From positions 1,364,001 to 1,428,000 of the forward strand of contig NZ_CP025096.1 of NCBI RefSeq assembly GCF_002831565.1: a stretch of DNA of 64,000 bases. The letters are read 5' to 3'. Positions 36,013 to 45,483 of this stretch are shown piece after piece. The DNA comes from Spirosoma pollinicola (GTDB lineage Bacteria > Bacteroidota > Bacteroidia > Cytophagales > Spirosomataceae). Every line of letters begins with the position of its first letter. The first letter of the stretch is position 1. The translations under genes and the position numbers were made by a program. The notes below the pieces were generated by a model. The model did no database searches, was not told the DNA's origin, and saw nothing but the letters and a program-made list of their open reading frames with translations.

Positions 36013-37044
36013 TTAATATGGAGCGGATCCGGGCATGACAGAAAATCTGAAAACGATACGATGGTGATATGTTTCGCCCGGATACAGTCTCGTATCTGGA
36101 AAATGGGGCTGATTTGGACTGTCGGGGAAATACTGGCACTCAAGGCACAGGCCATCGAATGGTCCGTATGAACCCGGTTCGTTGCCAGAAAGATAATCAC
36201 CGGTGTACAGTATCATGCCTGGGTATGAAGTGTCCACTTCCAGCAGGCGACCGCTGACGGGCTCAAACAGGCGACACGCGTTGGAAAACAAACCGCCTGT
36301 TTTTTCGAGGACATAACAAACATTGAGACCGGCCAGCGTATGGCCATCATCCTTAACCCTGCTCCTGATTGCGTTTGCATCGAAGGTGAGTTGACCGGCC
36401 GGAATTAGTTGCCCCGTGGGAATATAATCGTCGCCTGCCTCCACTATGTACCGGGCGTTAATAGAAAGCTGGTGATCCAGAATTTTTCTAGCCCCGGCGG
36501 ATAAATTAAAGTAGGCATGGTTGGTGAAATTGGCCACCGTTGTGCGGTCACTGGTAGCCCGGTAATCGATGGTCAATTCATTTTCGTCATTCCATCGGTA
36601 ATTGACAGTAAAATCCAGCGTGCCGGGGTAACCGCCATCCCCATCCTTGCTGGTCAGCGTGAAGGAAACGCTTTGTTCATCGATCGTGTAGGTAAACACG
36701 TTACGATTGAACCCATTATAGCCACCATGATTGGACTGGCCGTTATCATTATCATCCAACGCGTATTCGTACTCATCCAGCGTAAACCGGGCACCCTTTA
36801 TCCGGTTTGCAAACCGCCCGATCGTTGACCCCAGGTAGTAGGTATCAGCTACGTAAGCTGCTAAAGAATCGTAACTCAGGATCACGTTGCCCAAATGGTC
36901 GTGCCTGTCGGGTACGTAAATAGTTACAAGCGTAGCTCCGTAGTTGGTAAACTCAACATAGGCTCCGCTACTGTTGGTAATCCTGAACAGATAAACGGGG
37001 ACCTGATCGGCTTCTCCCCAGAATAAAGAGGTTATCTGACTCAT
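36013..37044 (-). CDS. galM: Aldose 1-epimerase (galactose mutarotase)
   Basis: The enzyme interconverts alpha and beta anomers of aldoses so they can enter metabolism. The protein is 343 aa. Typical motifs are EFTNYGATLVTIYVPDR, YYLGSTIGRFANRIKGARF, NHGGYNGFNRNVF, FTNHAYFNLSAG (catalytic His region) and LECQYFPDSPNQPHFP (catalytic Glu region). There is no signal peptide, so it is cytoplasmic. It is divergent from the AraC regulator at 37301, with 256 bp between, which points to control by that regulator and to a link with the sugar-use genes that follow. Confidence 0.92.
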   Translation of the reverse strand: MSQITSLFWGEADQVPVYLFRITNSSGAYVEFTNYGATLVTIYVPDRHDHLGNVILSYDSLAAYVADTYYLGSTIGRFANRIKGARFTLDEYEYALDDNDNGQSNHGGYNGFNRNVFTYTIDEQSVSFTLTSKDGDGGYPGTLDFTVNYRWNDENELTIDYRATSDRTTVANFTNHAYFNLSAGARKILDHQLSINARYIVEAGDDYIPTGQLIPAGQLTFDANAIRSRVKDDGHTLAGLNVCYVLEKTGGLFSNACRLFEPVSGRLLEVDTSYPGMILYTGDYLSGNEPGSYGPFDGLCLECQYFPDSPNQPHFPDTRLYPGETYHHRIVFRFSVMPGSAPY

Positions 37045-37300
37045 AGGTTATGGTGCAATTTGTTAGTAGCCACTTTGTCAATAAGTAAAAATACCTGCTG
37101 GTGCTACAGGGGTAAATGGATAATCTGATGATATGACAAAACAAGATTCGTTCTGATGCAGGAATGCGTTTTATTGCTGGCTGCACACTGTCGATCGCAC
37201 TATTGAGTCGGTATAAAGCTGTGAAATCGTACTTTGTCAGACAATACTGATTTTTACTGCGTACAGCATCAGGGTTTGTGGTATTTAGATAAACTAGGAC

Positions 37301-38182
37301 ATGCTCAAAAAAAAGGAAGGCTTTGCCGGGCAGCGTAGTTGTGCATTGCCAGCGGAACTGACGCGACAAATTGCGGTACATCCTCTTTGCGAAGCACTCT
37401 ATATCACCGATATGGGCTATTATCCCCATGCGGCATTCCATAGTCGGGAACGGCGCAAGGGCAGCCAGCAGCACATTCTTATCTATTGTATCAAGGGTGA
37501 AGGGTGGTATTACCTGAATGATCAGAAACATACGGTAAAACCTAATCAGGTGTTTATCCTGCCGGCCAATGTAGCACACCGCTATGGCACGGACGATACA
37601 AATCCATGGACTATTTACTGGCTTCACTTTACGGGTTCCCGGTCGCAGCATTTCCTGGATTTTCTGTTGCAGGAGTCGGGCAAATTACTCATAACCGTTT
37701 CTCCCCAGCCCGAGCGATTTCAGCTTTTCGACGACATCCTCTCGCACGTCGAGATGTCGTACAACATGGACAGCATCGTATATGCCAACAGTAGTCTGGC
37801 CCGTTTTCTAGCGACCTTTAATAATGCCGTATACAACCCAAACACAGTCAACAGGGTAGAAAACGATCCGATTAGCCAGACCATCACGTTCATGAAAGAA
37901 AACCTCCGCCAGTCGCTCAAACTGGAAGAACTGGCGGAGATAGCGGGTATGTCGGCGTCGCATTACTCGGCTGTTTTCCGCGAGAAGGTACAGAGTGCGC
38001 CGATCAATTTTTTCACGTTCCTGAAAATTCAGGAAGCCTGTCGGCTGCTTGAAAACACCCAGTTACGTATCAAAGAAGTGGCTTACCAGATTGGCTACGC
38101 AGACCCGTACCACTTCAGCCGGGTCTTCACGAATGTAATGGGCGTTTCCCCCCGCGACTTTCGCAAGCTGAGAAAGGTGTAG
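37301..38182 (+). CDS. AraC-family transcriptional regulator with cupin domain
   Basis: The protein is 293 aa. The N-terminal cupin (about 50-150: HILIYCIKGEGWYYLNDQ, PNQVFILPANVAHRYGTDD) is the sugar-binding fold of AraC-type activators. The C-terminal HTH pair (about 195-293: LKLEELAEIAGMSASHYSAV, IKEVAYQIGYADPYHFSRV, GVSPRDFRKLR) binds DNA. It lies between galM (divergent) and the DUF5107-GH2 gene group (convergent), so it is the best candidate for local control of this sugar region. Confidence 0.9.
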   Translation: MLKKKEGFAGQRSCALPAELTRQIAVHPLCEALYITDMGYYPHAAFHSRERRKGSQQHILIYCIKGEGWYYLNDQKHTVKPNQVFILPANVAHRYGTDDTNPWTIYWLHFTGSRSQHFLDFLLQESGKLLITVSPQPERFQLFDDILSHVEMSYNMDSIVYANSSLARFLATFNNAVYNPNTVNRVENDPISQTITFMKENLRQSLKLEELAEIAGMSASHYSAVFREKVQSAPINFFTFLKIQEACRLLENTQLRIKEVAYQIGYADPYHFSRVFTNVMGVSPRDFRKLRKV

Positions 38183-38203
38183 ACCCGGTCAGGAGTGACC
38201 CTG

Positions 38204-41200
38204 TCAGGAATGCTGGTAGTTTGCCTGTTGAAAATCGACCATGTTGCGGTGAATGATGGCTCCCTGATGGTTAATGTCCATCGTTAGCACTTTATCAAAA
38301 TAAGCGATAGCCTGACTCGTGTGCTCATTACCCAAACCCAGGTTGCCCAGGGCCATCAGGTAATAGCAGTGAATCCGGTTGCGCTCGTTGAGGTCCGTGT
38401 CGAAAACCAGCATGTCGGGCAGCGACACGGCGAAATAATCGAGTTTAATCTCGTCGTTCAGGTGTGCTTCGCCGTACTGGATCAGCTTCGTGAACAGCCG
38501 TTCGGCCCGTTCGTGGTCGTTTAGTTTTTTCCAGGCCAACCCCTGATAAACCAGTTTGTCGGGTTGCTGGTCGTTATAGAAAATGGCTTGTACGGGCGCA
38601 TCGAGGCCCAACGTAGCCCGTTCAAAATACGCGATTGCCGTAGCTGTGTCGTTCAGCGCTTCATGAGCCAGCCCTTTCAGGTAAAAAATATCATTCTCCT
38701 GCACGCCATACAGTTTCCCTTCGCCCAGATTAACCGGATAGGTTTCTGCCTCAGTCAGCAGGTCAAGGGCTTCCGTCGGATTATCAGCTCGTAGAGCCTG
38801 TTTGGCCAGTTCGATATGGCTAATCAAATACTGCCCGACTACTTTGCCCTCGCCCCCTTCCCACGGGTGAAACTGCCGGGCGGCCAGCAATTGCCGGGCG
38901 GTCTGGTAGTGGCCCAACTGGTTATAGAGCGTGATGCGTTCGAGGTATAAATCATCCCGCTGCTCAGTGGCAGTGAGGTGCTTTTCGAGTAAGGCGAGCC
39001 TGTTGTGGGGGGCGTGGTTCAGTTTTTTATACAACTGGTCCAGTTCCATCAGTACCCGTGCATCGGTGGTGTCGAGCGCGAAGGCTTTTTCCAGCATCCG
39101 AAGCGCATCGTCTGAGCGATACAATTTGTTCTGATAGGCCAGCGACAGGTTGCGGAACACCGTGGGGAACGTATCGTCCAATTGGGCCGATTGCTCCCAG
39201 GCGGCAATGGCTTCGGCATATTGCCGGTTGCCGTACCAGAAATTGCCGAGGTAATAAAGTGTGCGGGCGTGGTTGTAGCCGGTCTGCGTAGCGGCCCACT
39301 GCAACACAATCAGTTCATCGAGCCGGTTGGGAAATACAAAATCCGGGTTCGCTTCGGTCGCTTTTTCGAGGTAAGCCGCACGTTGGTCGGTTTGCCCCAA
39401 CTGAGCGTAGAAATAAGCCAGAAAATAATAGACGATCGGGTAAACCGTCGACTGCGATTCAACCAGTTCCAGCAGTAATTGAGCCGCTTCGTCATACAAC
39501 CCGGCGCGGCTGTAATCAAGAGCGTAGGCCAGATAGTTGTGGACATAGTGCCGCATGAGTTTCTTCAGCTCCTGACGCGCTTCAGGCCCGGCAACGTTAT
39601 CCTTATCCGCTTCAATGAGAACCCGCTCGAACAAACACCCGAAATGAAATTTATCGATGGCCAGGGTATCGTCGATGAGCCGCCGGGCTTCGTCCAGGTT
39701 GCCTGTTTTGCGGAGCAGGGCCACCTTCAGATGCCGGGCCGAGTGACCGTGCCAGTTGCGTACCAGCGACCGCTCGACCAGTTCGAGGGCCTGTTGGTCG
39801 TTCTTTCGACGGGTGGCAATCCGGGCAAGTTCCAGAAAGCTGGTATCCTGCCAGGCGGCATTCCAGGTGGCTTTGTAGAACGCGTCGAACGCGTCGTCGT
39901 AGCGGCCCAGCCTGGTCAGGCACAAGCCCAGATTGTAATACGCTCCGCCGTCGTAGGGGTTCGGGTTGCGGGCCGTTAGCGTTTGAATAGCCGCCCGGAA
40001 ATACGGTTCGGCTTTGGCAAATTGCCCGTGTTTGTGATACCACAGGCCCATCGCGTTATTGCAACGGCTGTCTTTCGGATCCCGGCGCAGGGCTTCTTCG
40101 TAGTAATCCGTCGCTGAATAAGTCGCGTGGCGATACTGCTCGATGTGCTGACCCGTTAGAAATAGTTGCTCATTAGTTTCGACATCGGCCGGGGCTTTCG
40201 CTGCGACAGCCGGTTCCGGAATAGTAGGTTCAGCACTGCTATCGTCGGGCTGGTAGGCTACCAGTTCAACGCCTTCGGAGGTGGTCACACTCACCCGAAC
40301 AGCGGCTTGTCTGCTTATCGTTACGGCTACAGTATGTATGAACGGATGGGCTGGCGAGAGGTCAACACGCTGCTCAAAAATGACCTGGTCCGCATCCGTT
40401 AGCCGTACTAGGGCTCCCGGATAAGCGGCTGTTGTATAGACGCTTATCTGAACCTCGTTTTCTGTAAATTCCAGATTGACAGCCGCTTCCTTCGTTGCGT
40501 TTTTGACGATGCCAATTTCGCTGTATGGCATAAAGTACTGCACGAAGGTGCGTTCTTCATTAGGCATAAGCCACGAAAAATCGGGCTGATTGTCGGTAAA
40601 TACGCCCGTCATTAACTCCACGTACGGCCCGTCTTCATCGGTCAGATTGCGGTCCCAGGCGTAGCCAAATTCGCCGTTGCCCCACGTCCACTGCTTTTTG
40701 CCGGGCGACAGGTGGTGACTCGCCACGTGCAGCAGCCCCCCTTTGGTGTCGTGTTCATACCCCCCCACAAAATCGTATTTCGACTCGACCGCCATGTAGG
40801 ATGTGGGTACCTGAATATTCTTGTAGCGCGAAATATCTGTTCCCGGCGAATAATCGACTTTGTAGTAGGTGCCTTTCGCAATCGGAAACGACGAAACGTC
40901 CCGGCGACCGTGGTCGAAAACAGCGTGCACATCGGGCGGAAACACCGATTGATAGTGGTCGTTCACTTTCAGGGCCGGGTTGCTCCACCACAGAAACGTT
41001 TGGGGAACGTCGGTCCGGTTATAGAGGACGCCCTGAATTTCGAGGTAAGCCTTGCCGGGGTGGAGCCGGAAACCGGCCATGCCTTTTGTACCAAACATCC
41101 GCTCCACTTCGCTCACCCATACCGTTTTAGACCCATCGGCGTGTTCTTCCATCGTGAAATCGACAGCCTCGAATGTGCTTGGACGGTGGTGCTGCGGCCA

Positions 41201-41560
41201 GTTGAACTCGATACCACCCGAAATCCAGGGGCCAGTCAGCCCCACAAGGGCGGGTTTGATAACCTGATTGTAATAGACAAAATGACGATTTTTGACTTTA
41301 TCGAACGCCATCTGAACCCGCCCGCCCAGCTGCGGCAGAATCATGATCTTGAGGTATTCGTTTTCCAGGTAAACCGCCTGATAGGTCTGGTCTTCTTTCT
41401 GGTCGTTGATTTTCTCGATAACAGCGTTGGGGTATACCACGCCACTGCTCCCCTGATACACCCTTTTTTCCAGGAACATCGGGTTCTTTTCGGGTTTTCC
41501 CAGGCCGTAGGTAGGGATGATTACGGGTTCTTCCCAGACACGAACTTTCTGTGAGGTCAT
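38204..41560 (-). CDS. DUF5107 and TPR-repeat protein
   Basis: The protein is 1118 aa, no signal peptide visible. The N-terminal part (to about 380) is the DUF5107 domain, a beta-sandwich related to aldose-epimerase/galactose-binding folds (TYQAVYLENEYLKIMILPQL, GGRVQMAFDKVKNRHFVYYN, GPWISGGIEFNWPQHHRPST). The remaining two thirds are TPR repeats (CNNAMGLWYHKHGQFAKAEP, AYYNLGLCLTRLGRYDDAFD and others). Proteins of this architecture occur beside glycoside hydrolases in Bacteroidota; a carbohydrate role is inferred. It is the first of three same-strand genes in a row (with SGNH and GH2), and converges with the AraC gene. Confidence 0.88.
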   Translation of the reverse strand: MTSQKVRVWEEPVIIPTYGLGKPEKNPMFLEKRVYQGSSGVVYPNAVIEKINDQKEDQTYQAVYLENEYLKIMILPQLGGRVQMAFDKVKNRHFVYYNQVIKPALVGLTGPWISGGIEFNWPQHHRPSTFEAVDFTMEEHADGSKTVWVSEVERMFGTKGMAGFRLHPGKAYLEIQGVLYNRTDVPQTFLWWSNPALKVNDHYQSVFPPDVHAVFDHGRRDVSSFPIAKGTYYKVDYSPGTDISRYKNIQVPTSYMAVESKYDFVGGYEHDTKGGLLHVASHHLSPGKKQWTWGNGEFGYAWDRNLTDEDGPYVELMTGVFTDNQPDFSWLMPNEERTFVQYFMPYSEIGIVKNATKEAAVNLEFTENEVQISVYTTAAYPGALVRLTDADQVIFEQRVDLSPAHPFIHTVAVTISRQAAVRVSVTTSEGVELVAYQPDDSSAEPTIPEPAVAAKAPADVETNEQLFLTGQHIEQYRHATYSATDYYEEALRRDPKDSRCNNAMGLWYHKHGQFAKAEPYFRAAIQTLTARNPNPYDGGAYYNLGLCLTRLGRYDDAFDAFYKATWNAAWQDTSFLELARIATRRKNDQQALELVERSLVRNWHGHSARHLKVALLRKTGNLDEARRLIDDTLAIDKFHFGCLFERVLIEADKDNVAGPEARQELKKLMRHYVHNYLAYALDYSRAGLYDEAAQLLLELVESQSTVYPIVYYFLAYFYAQLGQTDQRAAYLEKATEANPDFVFPNRLDELIVLQWAATQTGYNHARTLYYLGNFWYGNRQYAEAIAAWEQSAQLDDTFPTVFRNLSLAYQNKLYRSDDALRMLEKAFALDTTDARVLMELDQLYKKLNHAPHNRLALLEKHLTATEQRDDLYLERITLYNQLGHYQTARQLLAARQFHPWEGGEGKVVGQYLISHIELAKQALRADNPTEALDLLTEAETYPVNLGEGKLYGVQENDIFYLKGLAHEALNDTATAIAYFERATLGLDAPVQAIFYNDQQPDKLVYQGLAWKKLNDHERAERLFTKLIQYGEAHLNDEIKLDYFAVSLPDMLVFDTDLNERNRIHCYYLMALGNLGLGNEHTSQAIAYFDKVLTMDINHQGAIIHRNMVDFQQANYQHS

Positions 41561-41667
41561 TGTATGATGTGTTTAGTAAGGATCTTGTCAAGTGGGCGGG
41601 ATTGGTCACGCCCTGCTACATGTTTATTTCCTGAGTTGGTTTTGGGTACCTAAGCGTAGTCTTTTCC

Positions 41668-42387
41668 CTAAAACCACTTCATCAATTCATCTACAATCAG
41701 CGTGTGCCCGGCTTCGTTGGGGTGATTGCCCTGCGCCATATACCGGCTCAGGGTGTCGCCCTGCTGACGTTTGGTGTCGAACGCCTGATAGCTGTCAACC
41801 AGGCCTGTCTGGTATATATCTGCCAGTTGCCGAATCTGGTTGGCGTGTTGATTCAGTTCGTTATCGGGTTTGCTCATGTCTACGCTCAAATCGGGCGAGG
41901 GCGTGAGCAGAATGACTTTTATGCCCGCCTGCTGCGCCTGCTCAATCATTGTCTGCCACGATTGTCGCGCCTTTTTTACGCCAATTCCCCGGTCGTTGAG
42001 GGCGTAGTCGATAAACAGGACATCGGGTTTATGCGGCAGCACATCGGTCTGAAAGCGGGCGGCTCCCTGTTCGGAATGCTCTCCGCCAATGGCCGTCACC
42101 AGTACGTTAATTACAGCCGTTGGATACCGTTCTTTCAGGTGTTTCAGCAACTGATTCGGGTACGCACCCAACGTGTTAACCACCGGCGTTTTGAAGTACC
42201 CGGCCGGAACGCTGTGGCCGTGAAACAACAGCGTGATCGACCTGTTTTTCGGCCACTCTTTTGTCAATTCCGTTTTGATGTCGGCCAAAAATGTGGCTGG
42301 GTCAGCTGTACCGTATGACACCGGGCGGGACGCCGTCAGCAGCATAAGCAGGGAAAAAACGGCCGCCAGTTGGGAGGTTGACTTCAT
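41668..42387 (-). CDS. SGNH/GDSL-type hydrolase, secreted
   Basis: The protein is 239 aa with a signal peptide (MKSTSQLAAVFSLLMLLTAS). Block I is GHSVPAG with Ser59, block II has TAIGGEHSEQG, block III has DYALNDRG, and block V is GNHPNEAGH with His222. The usual Asp three residues before the His is Gln219 here, so the triad may be incomplete or completed from another position. Enzymes of this group remove acyl or acetyl groups from glycans. It lies 8 bp downstream of the GH2 gene, and a joint role on an acetylated glycan is likely. Confidence 0.85.
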   Translation of the reverse strand: MKSTSQLAAVFSLLMLLTASRPVSYGTADPATFLADIKTELTKEWPKNRSITLLFHGHSVPAGYFKTPVVNTLGAYPNQLLKHLKERYPTAVINVLVTAIGGEHSEQGAARFQTDVLPHKPDVLFIDYALNDRGIGVKKARQSWQTMIEQAQQAGIKVILLTPSPDLSVDMSKPDNELNQHANQIRQLADIYQTGLVDSYQAFDTKRQQGDTLSRYMAQGNHPNEAGHTLIVDELMKWF

Positions 42388-42395
42388 GAGATGAT

Positions 42396-45167
42396 CTAGT
42401 TTTTAAGGGCCTGTTCCGTCTTTTTTGCCGTAAGAGCTTTAACCTCGTCAACAGATAGCGCACCCGTTGGGCTAAATGCTTTCGTATTCATGTAGTTCAG
42501 CAAACTATACCGCAGTTGCCGGGCCACCAGACGGTTTTCAAGGTCGGTGCTAATGTCGAAACTACAGAGCATCAGCCGCCCGTCGCCCACCTTTGCTTCC
42601 ACGATGCTTGCCAGATACCGATTGTTGGCGAAGTTGTCGATCTGTCGCACGATGGGTGTTAGTTTGTTGTCGGGCAAGATCATCGTAGTCGATTTGGTGC
42701 ATAGATCCCACCACTGCCAGTCGGTGTGGAAATCGGTTGGAAATCCGCGTAGCGCCGGGTGCGTGGGGTCGCATAGCAGGCCCATCGTGATCGCCTGCGC
42801 CGGGAAGTGAACTGGACTCCAGAACACAGGAACAAACTTGCCTTCCATCCCGGTCATCTGCTTGTAGTCGGGGTTAAGCAGCACCTTTTTGCCCTGCGCC
42901 AATGCCTGCATGGCCTCGTCGGTCGATTGAGTGAAGACGACATCCGCCGAAACATCGGGTACGCTGGCGGGATATACCCAGACGTGCCAGGTGTTTTTGT
43001 AAGGTGTTCCCTGCAGTGACAGGGTCAGCGTGAGTTGTTTAGCGGTTTTGATGCCCGACAGGCTGGCGTTGATGCTGCCGAGTGAGTTGCCGTTTCCCAC
43101 CGGCACCGTCGTTTTCGGGAGTTTCCCACCGGCCAGTTGCTTTCCGGTTTCGTCCCGCAGTGACCATTCCGGTGTTACGTTCGGTAACGGAACGGCGCCG
43201 AAGTTGGCGAGTTCGGCGGTGGCCGCGAACGTCTCTGCGTTGGTATAGGTCGCTTTGGGGAAGCGTACCAGCGGCACCACCGATGAACAAAACTGCCGGA
43301 ATTCTTCAGCAGTCAGGATACCCTTGCTATCCCAGAAAGCATCGAGCAAGCCAATATCCGCCGTACCCTGTCCCGGAAAATCGTGCAGGTCGAGCAACTG
43401 AATGCCGCTTGCGCCCGGCGTGCGCAGAAGCCGTTCCAGTTCTTCCTTGTACAAAATAGCCGCCAGTTTTCCGCTCGCTTTCAGGTACTTGTCGGCTAGC
43501 GGTAGCAGTCCCTTTTTTTGCAGGTCGTTGCGAATCGAAATCAGGCTGATGGGTTCCAGCACGCCTGTGTATTTACTGATTTCGGCCATGTTGGGAAACA
43601 CGGCATACTGCCCTACTTCGTGCGTCACGAGCGGTACGGGCATGCCCACTATGGAGGCCGAGTAGTCATCGGTAAAGGCTGGCGATTGCTGGTTGAAAAC
43701 GCCCTGTCCGCGCACCCAACCCAACTTTGTCTGTTGCGTGATGAAGTAGTCGTCGGCGGGTTCGGGCCAATTTCCGTGGGGCGGCTGAAACGAGTACGAG
43801 GTTGTGGTGTACAGGTGGCGTTTGTCGGTCTGCTGAAGGTGCGTCATCAGATCGGTCAGGAAGCTGAAGCGCCCTTCCAGTTCGTTTCCCATCGACCAGA
43901 AGCAGAACGACGGATGATTGCCGTATTCCCGGCTCATACGGGCCGCTTCATGTCGAATGAACTGGTCGGCTTTCGGGTCTTCGCCCACCTGCAAACTCCA
44001 TAAAGGCAGTTCGATCTGCAAATAAAAACCCAGCGAATCGGCTACGTCGAAAGCCGCTTCGGGTGGACACCACGAGTGGAACCGGATATGGTTCAGGCCG
44101 TATTGACGGGCCGTTCCAACTACTTTTTCCCAACCCGCGCGATCGGTAGGCGGGTGACCCGTGAGCGGAAAAATAGCGCATTCGAGGGTGCCCCGCAGAA
44201 ACAACCGGCGACCGTTGATGTGAAGCAAACTTTTCTCGCTGGTCAGTTGCCGAACGCCGAACGTGGTTTTATACGAACTTTTTGTTTTGGCATTATCCGC
44301 TACAAATTCGGCCGTCAGGTGATAGATCGAAGGCGAAAATTCATCCCAAAGCTGTATGTTTCGGCCCAGATCATACGCCATGTCTACCCGTTGCTGCCCG
44401 GAATCCACCCGTATCGTTTGCCTGGCTGCGGGCAGGTCTTTCCCGTTCACACGCGCTGTTAACTGCAACATGCCGGAAGTTGCCTTGCCCGTTTTATTTT
44501 GTAACTCAACCTGCACATTAACCGTGTTTGTCTTCGTCGTTTCGGTGCGGAGGTGACTGATAAAAACCGGTTCGCGGGCGATGAGAGCAAGTTTTCCGAT
44601 GGCTCCGTTCCAGATCGTCTGCGTTCCGTCGGTATAGGCGTGAGCCAGCGTATTATGACTGATTTCGTACTGCCGCTTGTTGTTCACGCGTAGTAGGAGG
44701 GTGTGTGTACCCGGCGTCAGCAGGCTCGTCAGGTTGTATCGGTGGGGCGTGGTCAGGCTTTCCTGCTGTTGCAGATTTGCTTCGTTTCCATCTACATACA
44801 CCCGGCTTTGCCAGAGCACCCGTTCCAGCATAAGCTCAATTTGTTTACCCTGCCAGTTGGCTGGAATGTTTACGGTACGCCGGTACCAGACCGTACCGAT
44901 ATAGCGATGTTTACGGGCCAGTTGATACAAGGCTTCGCGGTCGAGCGATGGTTTCATTGTGAGGGAATCGCCCAGGCCGGCTTCATCTGTTGTGCCGGGA
45001 AGAGTCATCCTGTAGGGATAATTATTGTTCAGCCAGCGATGCGCCCCGCCGTCCAGGTTTGTGTCAAAAGCCACATCCCACTCACCTGCCAGCGACAGTT
45101 CGTCCTGGGCAAAGGCGAATACGGGCAGGACGATAAGGCTAATAAACAAGAGAATAGTCTGGCGCAT
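42396..45167 (-). CDS. Glycoside hydrolase family 2 protein (beta-galactosidase-like), secreted
   Basis: The protein is 923 aa with signal peptide MRQTILLFISLIVLPVFAFA. A jelly-roll sugar-binding domain (EWDVAFDTN, LMLERVLWQSRVYVDG) is followed by the immunoglobulin-like domain and a TIM barrel. The acid/base Glu is in CFWSMGNELEG (about residue 428) and the likely nucleophile Glu is in LVTHEVGQYAVF (about 516). The C-terminal 300 residues are a further beta-rich region. Exact specificity (galactoside, glucuronide, mannoside) cannot be read from the sequence. It is coupled to the SGNH hydrolase by an 8-bp gap. Probably periplasmic. Confidence 0.88.
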   Translation of the reverse strand: MRQTILLFISLIVLPVFAFAQDELSLAGEWDVAFDTNLDGGAHRWLNNNYPYRMTLPGTTDEAGLGDSLTMKPSLDREALYQLARKHRYIGTVWYRRTVNIPANWQGKQIELMLERVLWQSRVYVDGNEANLQQQESLTTPHRYNLTSLLTPGTHTLLLRVNNKRQYEISHNTLAHAYTDGTQTIWNGAIGKLALIAREPVFISHLRTETTKTNTVNVQVELQNKTGKATSGMLQLTARVNGKDLPAARQTIRVDSGQQRVDMAYDLGRNIQLWDEFSPSIYHLTAEFVADNAKTKSSYKTTFGVRQLTSEKSLLHINGRRLFLRGTLECAIFPLTGHPPTDRAGWEKVVGTARQYGLNHIRFHSWCPPEAAFDVADSLGFYLQIELPLWSLQVGEDPKADQFIRHEAARMSREYGNHPSFCFWSMGNELEGRFSFLTDLMTHLQQTDKRHLYTTTSYSFQPPHGNWPEPADDYFITQQTKLGWVRGQGVFNQQSPAFTDDYSASIVGMPVPLVTHEVGQYAVFPNMAEISKYTGVLEPISLISIRNDLQKKGLLPLADKYLKASGKLAAILYKEELERLLRTPGASGIQLLDLHDFPGQGTADIGLLDAFWDSKGILTAEEFRQFCSSVVPLVRFPKATYTNAETFAATAELANFGAVPLPNVTPEWSLRDETGKQLAGGKLPKTTVPVGNGNSLGSINASLSGIKTAKQLTLTLSLQGTPYKNTWHVWVYPASVPDVSADVVFTQSTDEAMQALAQGKKVLLNPDYKQMTGMEGKFVPVFWSPVHFPAQAITMGLLCDPTHPALRGFPTDFHTDWQWWDLCTKSTTMILPDNKLTPIVRQIDNFANNRYLASIVEAKVGDGRLMLCSFDISTDLENRLVARQLRYSLLNYMNTKAFSPTGALSVDEVKALTAKKTEQALKN

Positions 45168-45265
45168 AGGTGATGAAAGAGTCAGGATAAATACAGGAGT
45201 CTACTATATGATTATATGTTTTTTATCTTTCCAAAGAGTGAAACGTCTTAATCTTATTGATGAAG

Positions 45266-45424
45266 CTGTTTAAACTCTTATTTCCCGAGTCGGATTATGT
45301 GGTTTTTTGTCATTCCGATGATAGGAGGAATCTTGAACTCTCCTGATAGGCAATTTCAAGATTCCTCCTATCGTCGGAATGACAAAAACGCTCTTTTCTC
45401 GGCCATTCTGAAAAGTTTAAACAG
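45266..45424. repeat. Palindromic repeat element 2 (MITE-like)
   Basis: Outer ends CTGTTTAAACT (45266-45276) and AGTTTAAACAG (45414-45424) are perfect inverted repeats. Inside lie 34-bp arms (45304-45337 and 45355-45388) with one mismatch and a 17-nt loop; the arms start TTTTTGTCATTCCGA and carry GGAGGAATCTTGAA. The ends and spacing match element 3 at 51.9 kb. A further degenerate half arm (GATTCCTCC with TATCGGAATGATAAAA) follows at about 45452-45480. The copy lies between the GH2 and MFS genes. Confidence 0.88.
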
Positions 45425-45483
45425 GTTTGACATATTAGTAAGATAAAGTGCCGATTCCTCCCTTATCGGAATGATAAAAAAGG

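Noticed and set aside
36968..37651. Minus-strand frame of 227 codons across the galM/AraC intergenic region
   Set aside because: Overlaps the starts of two real genes and their promoter region; no family features.
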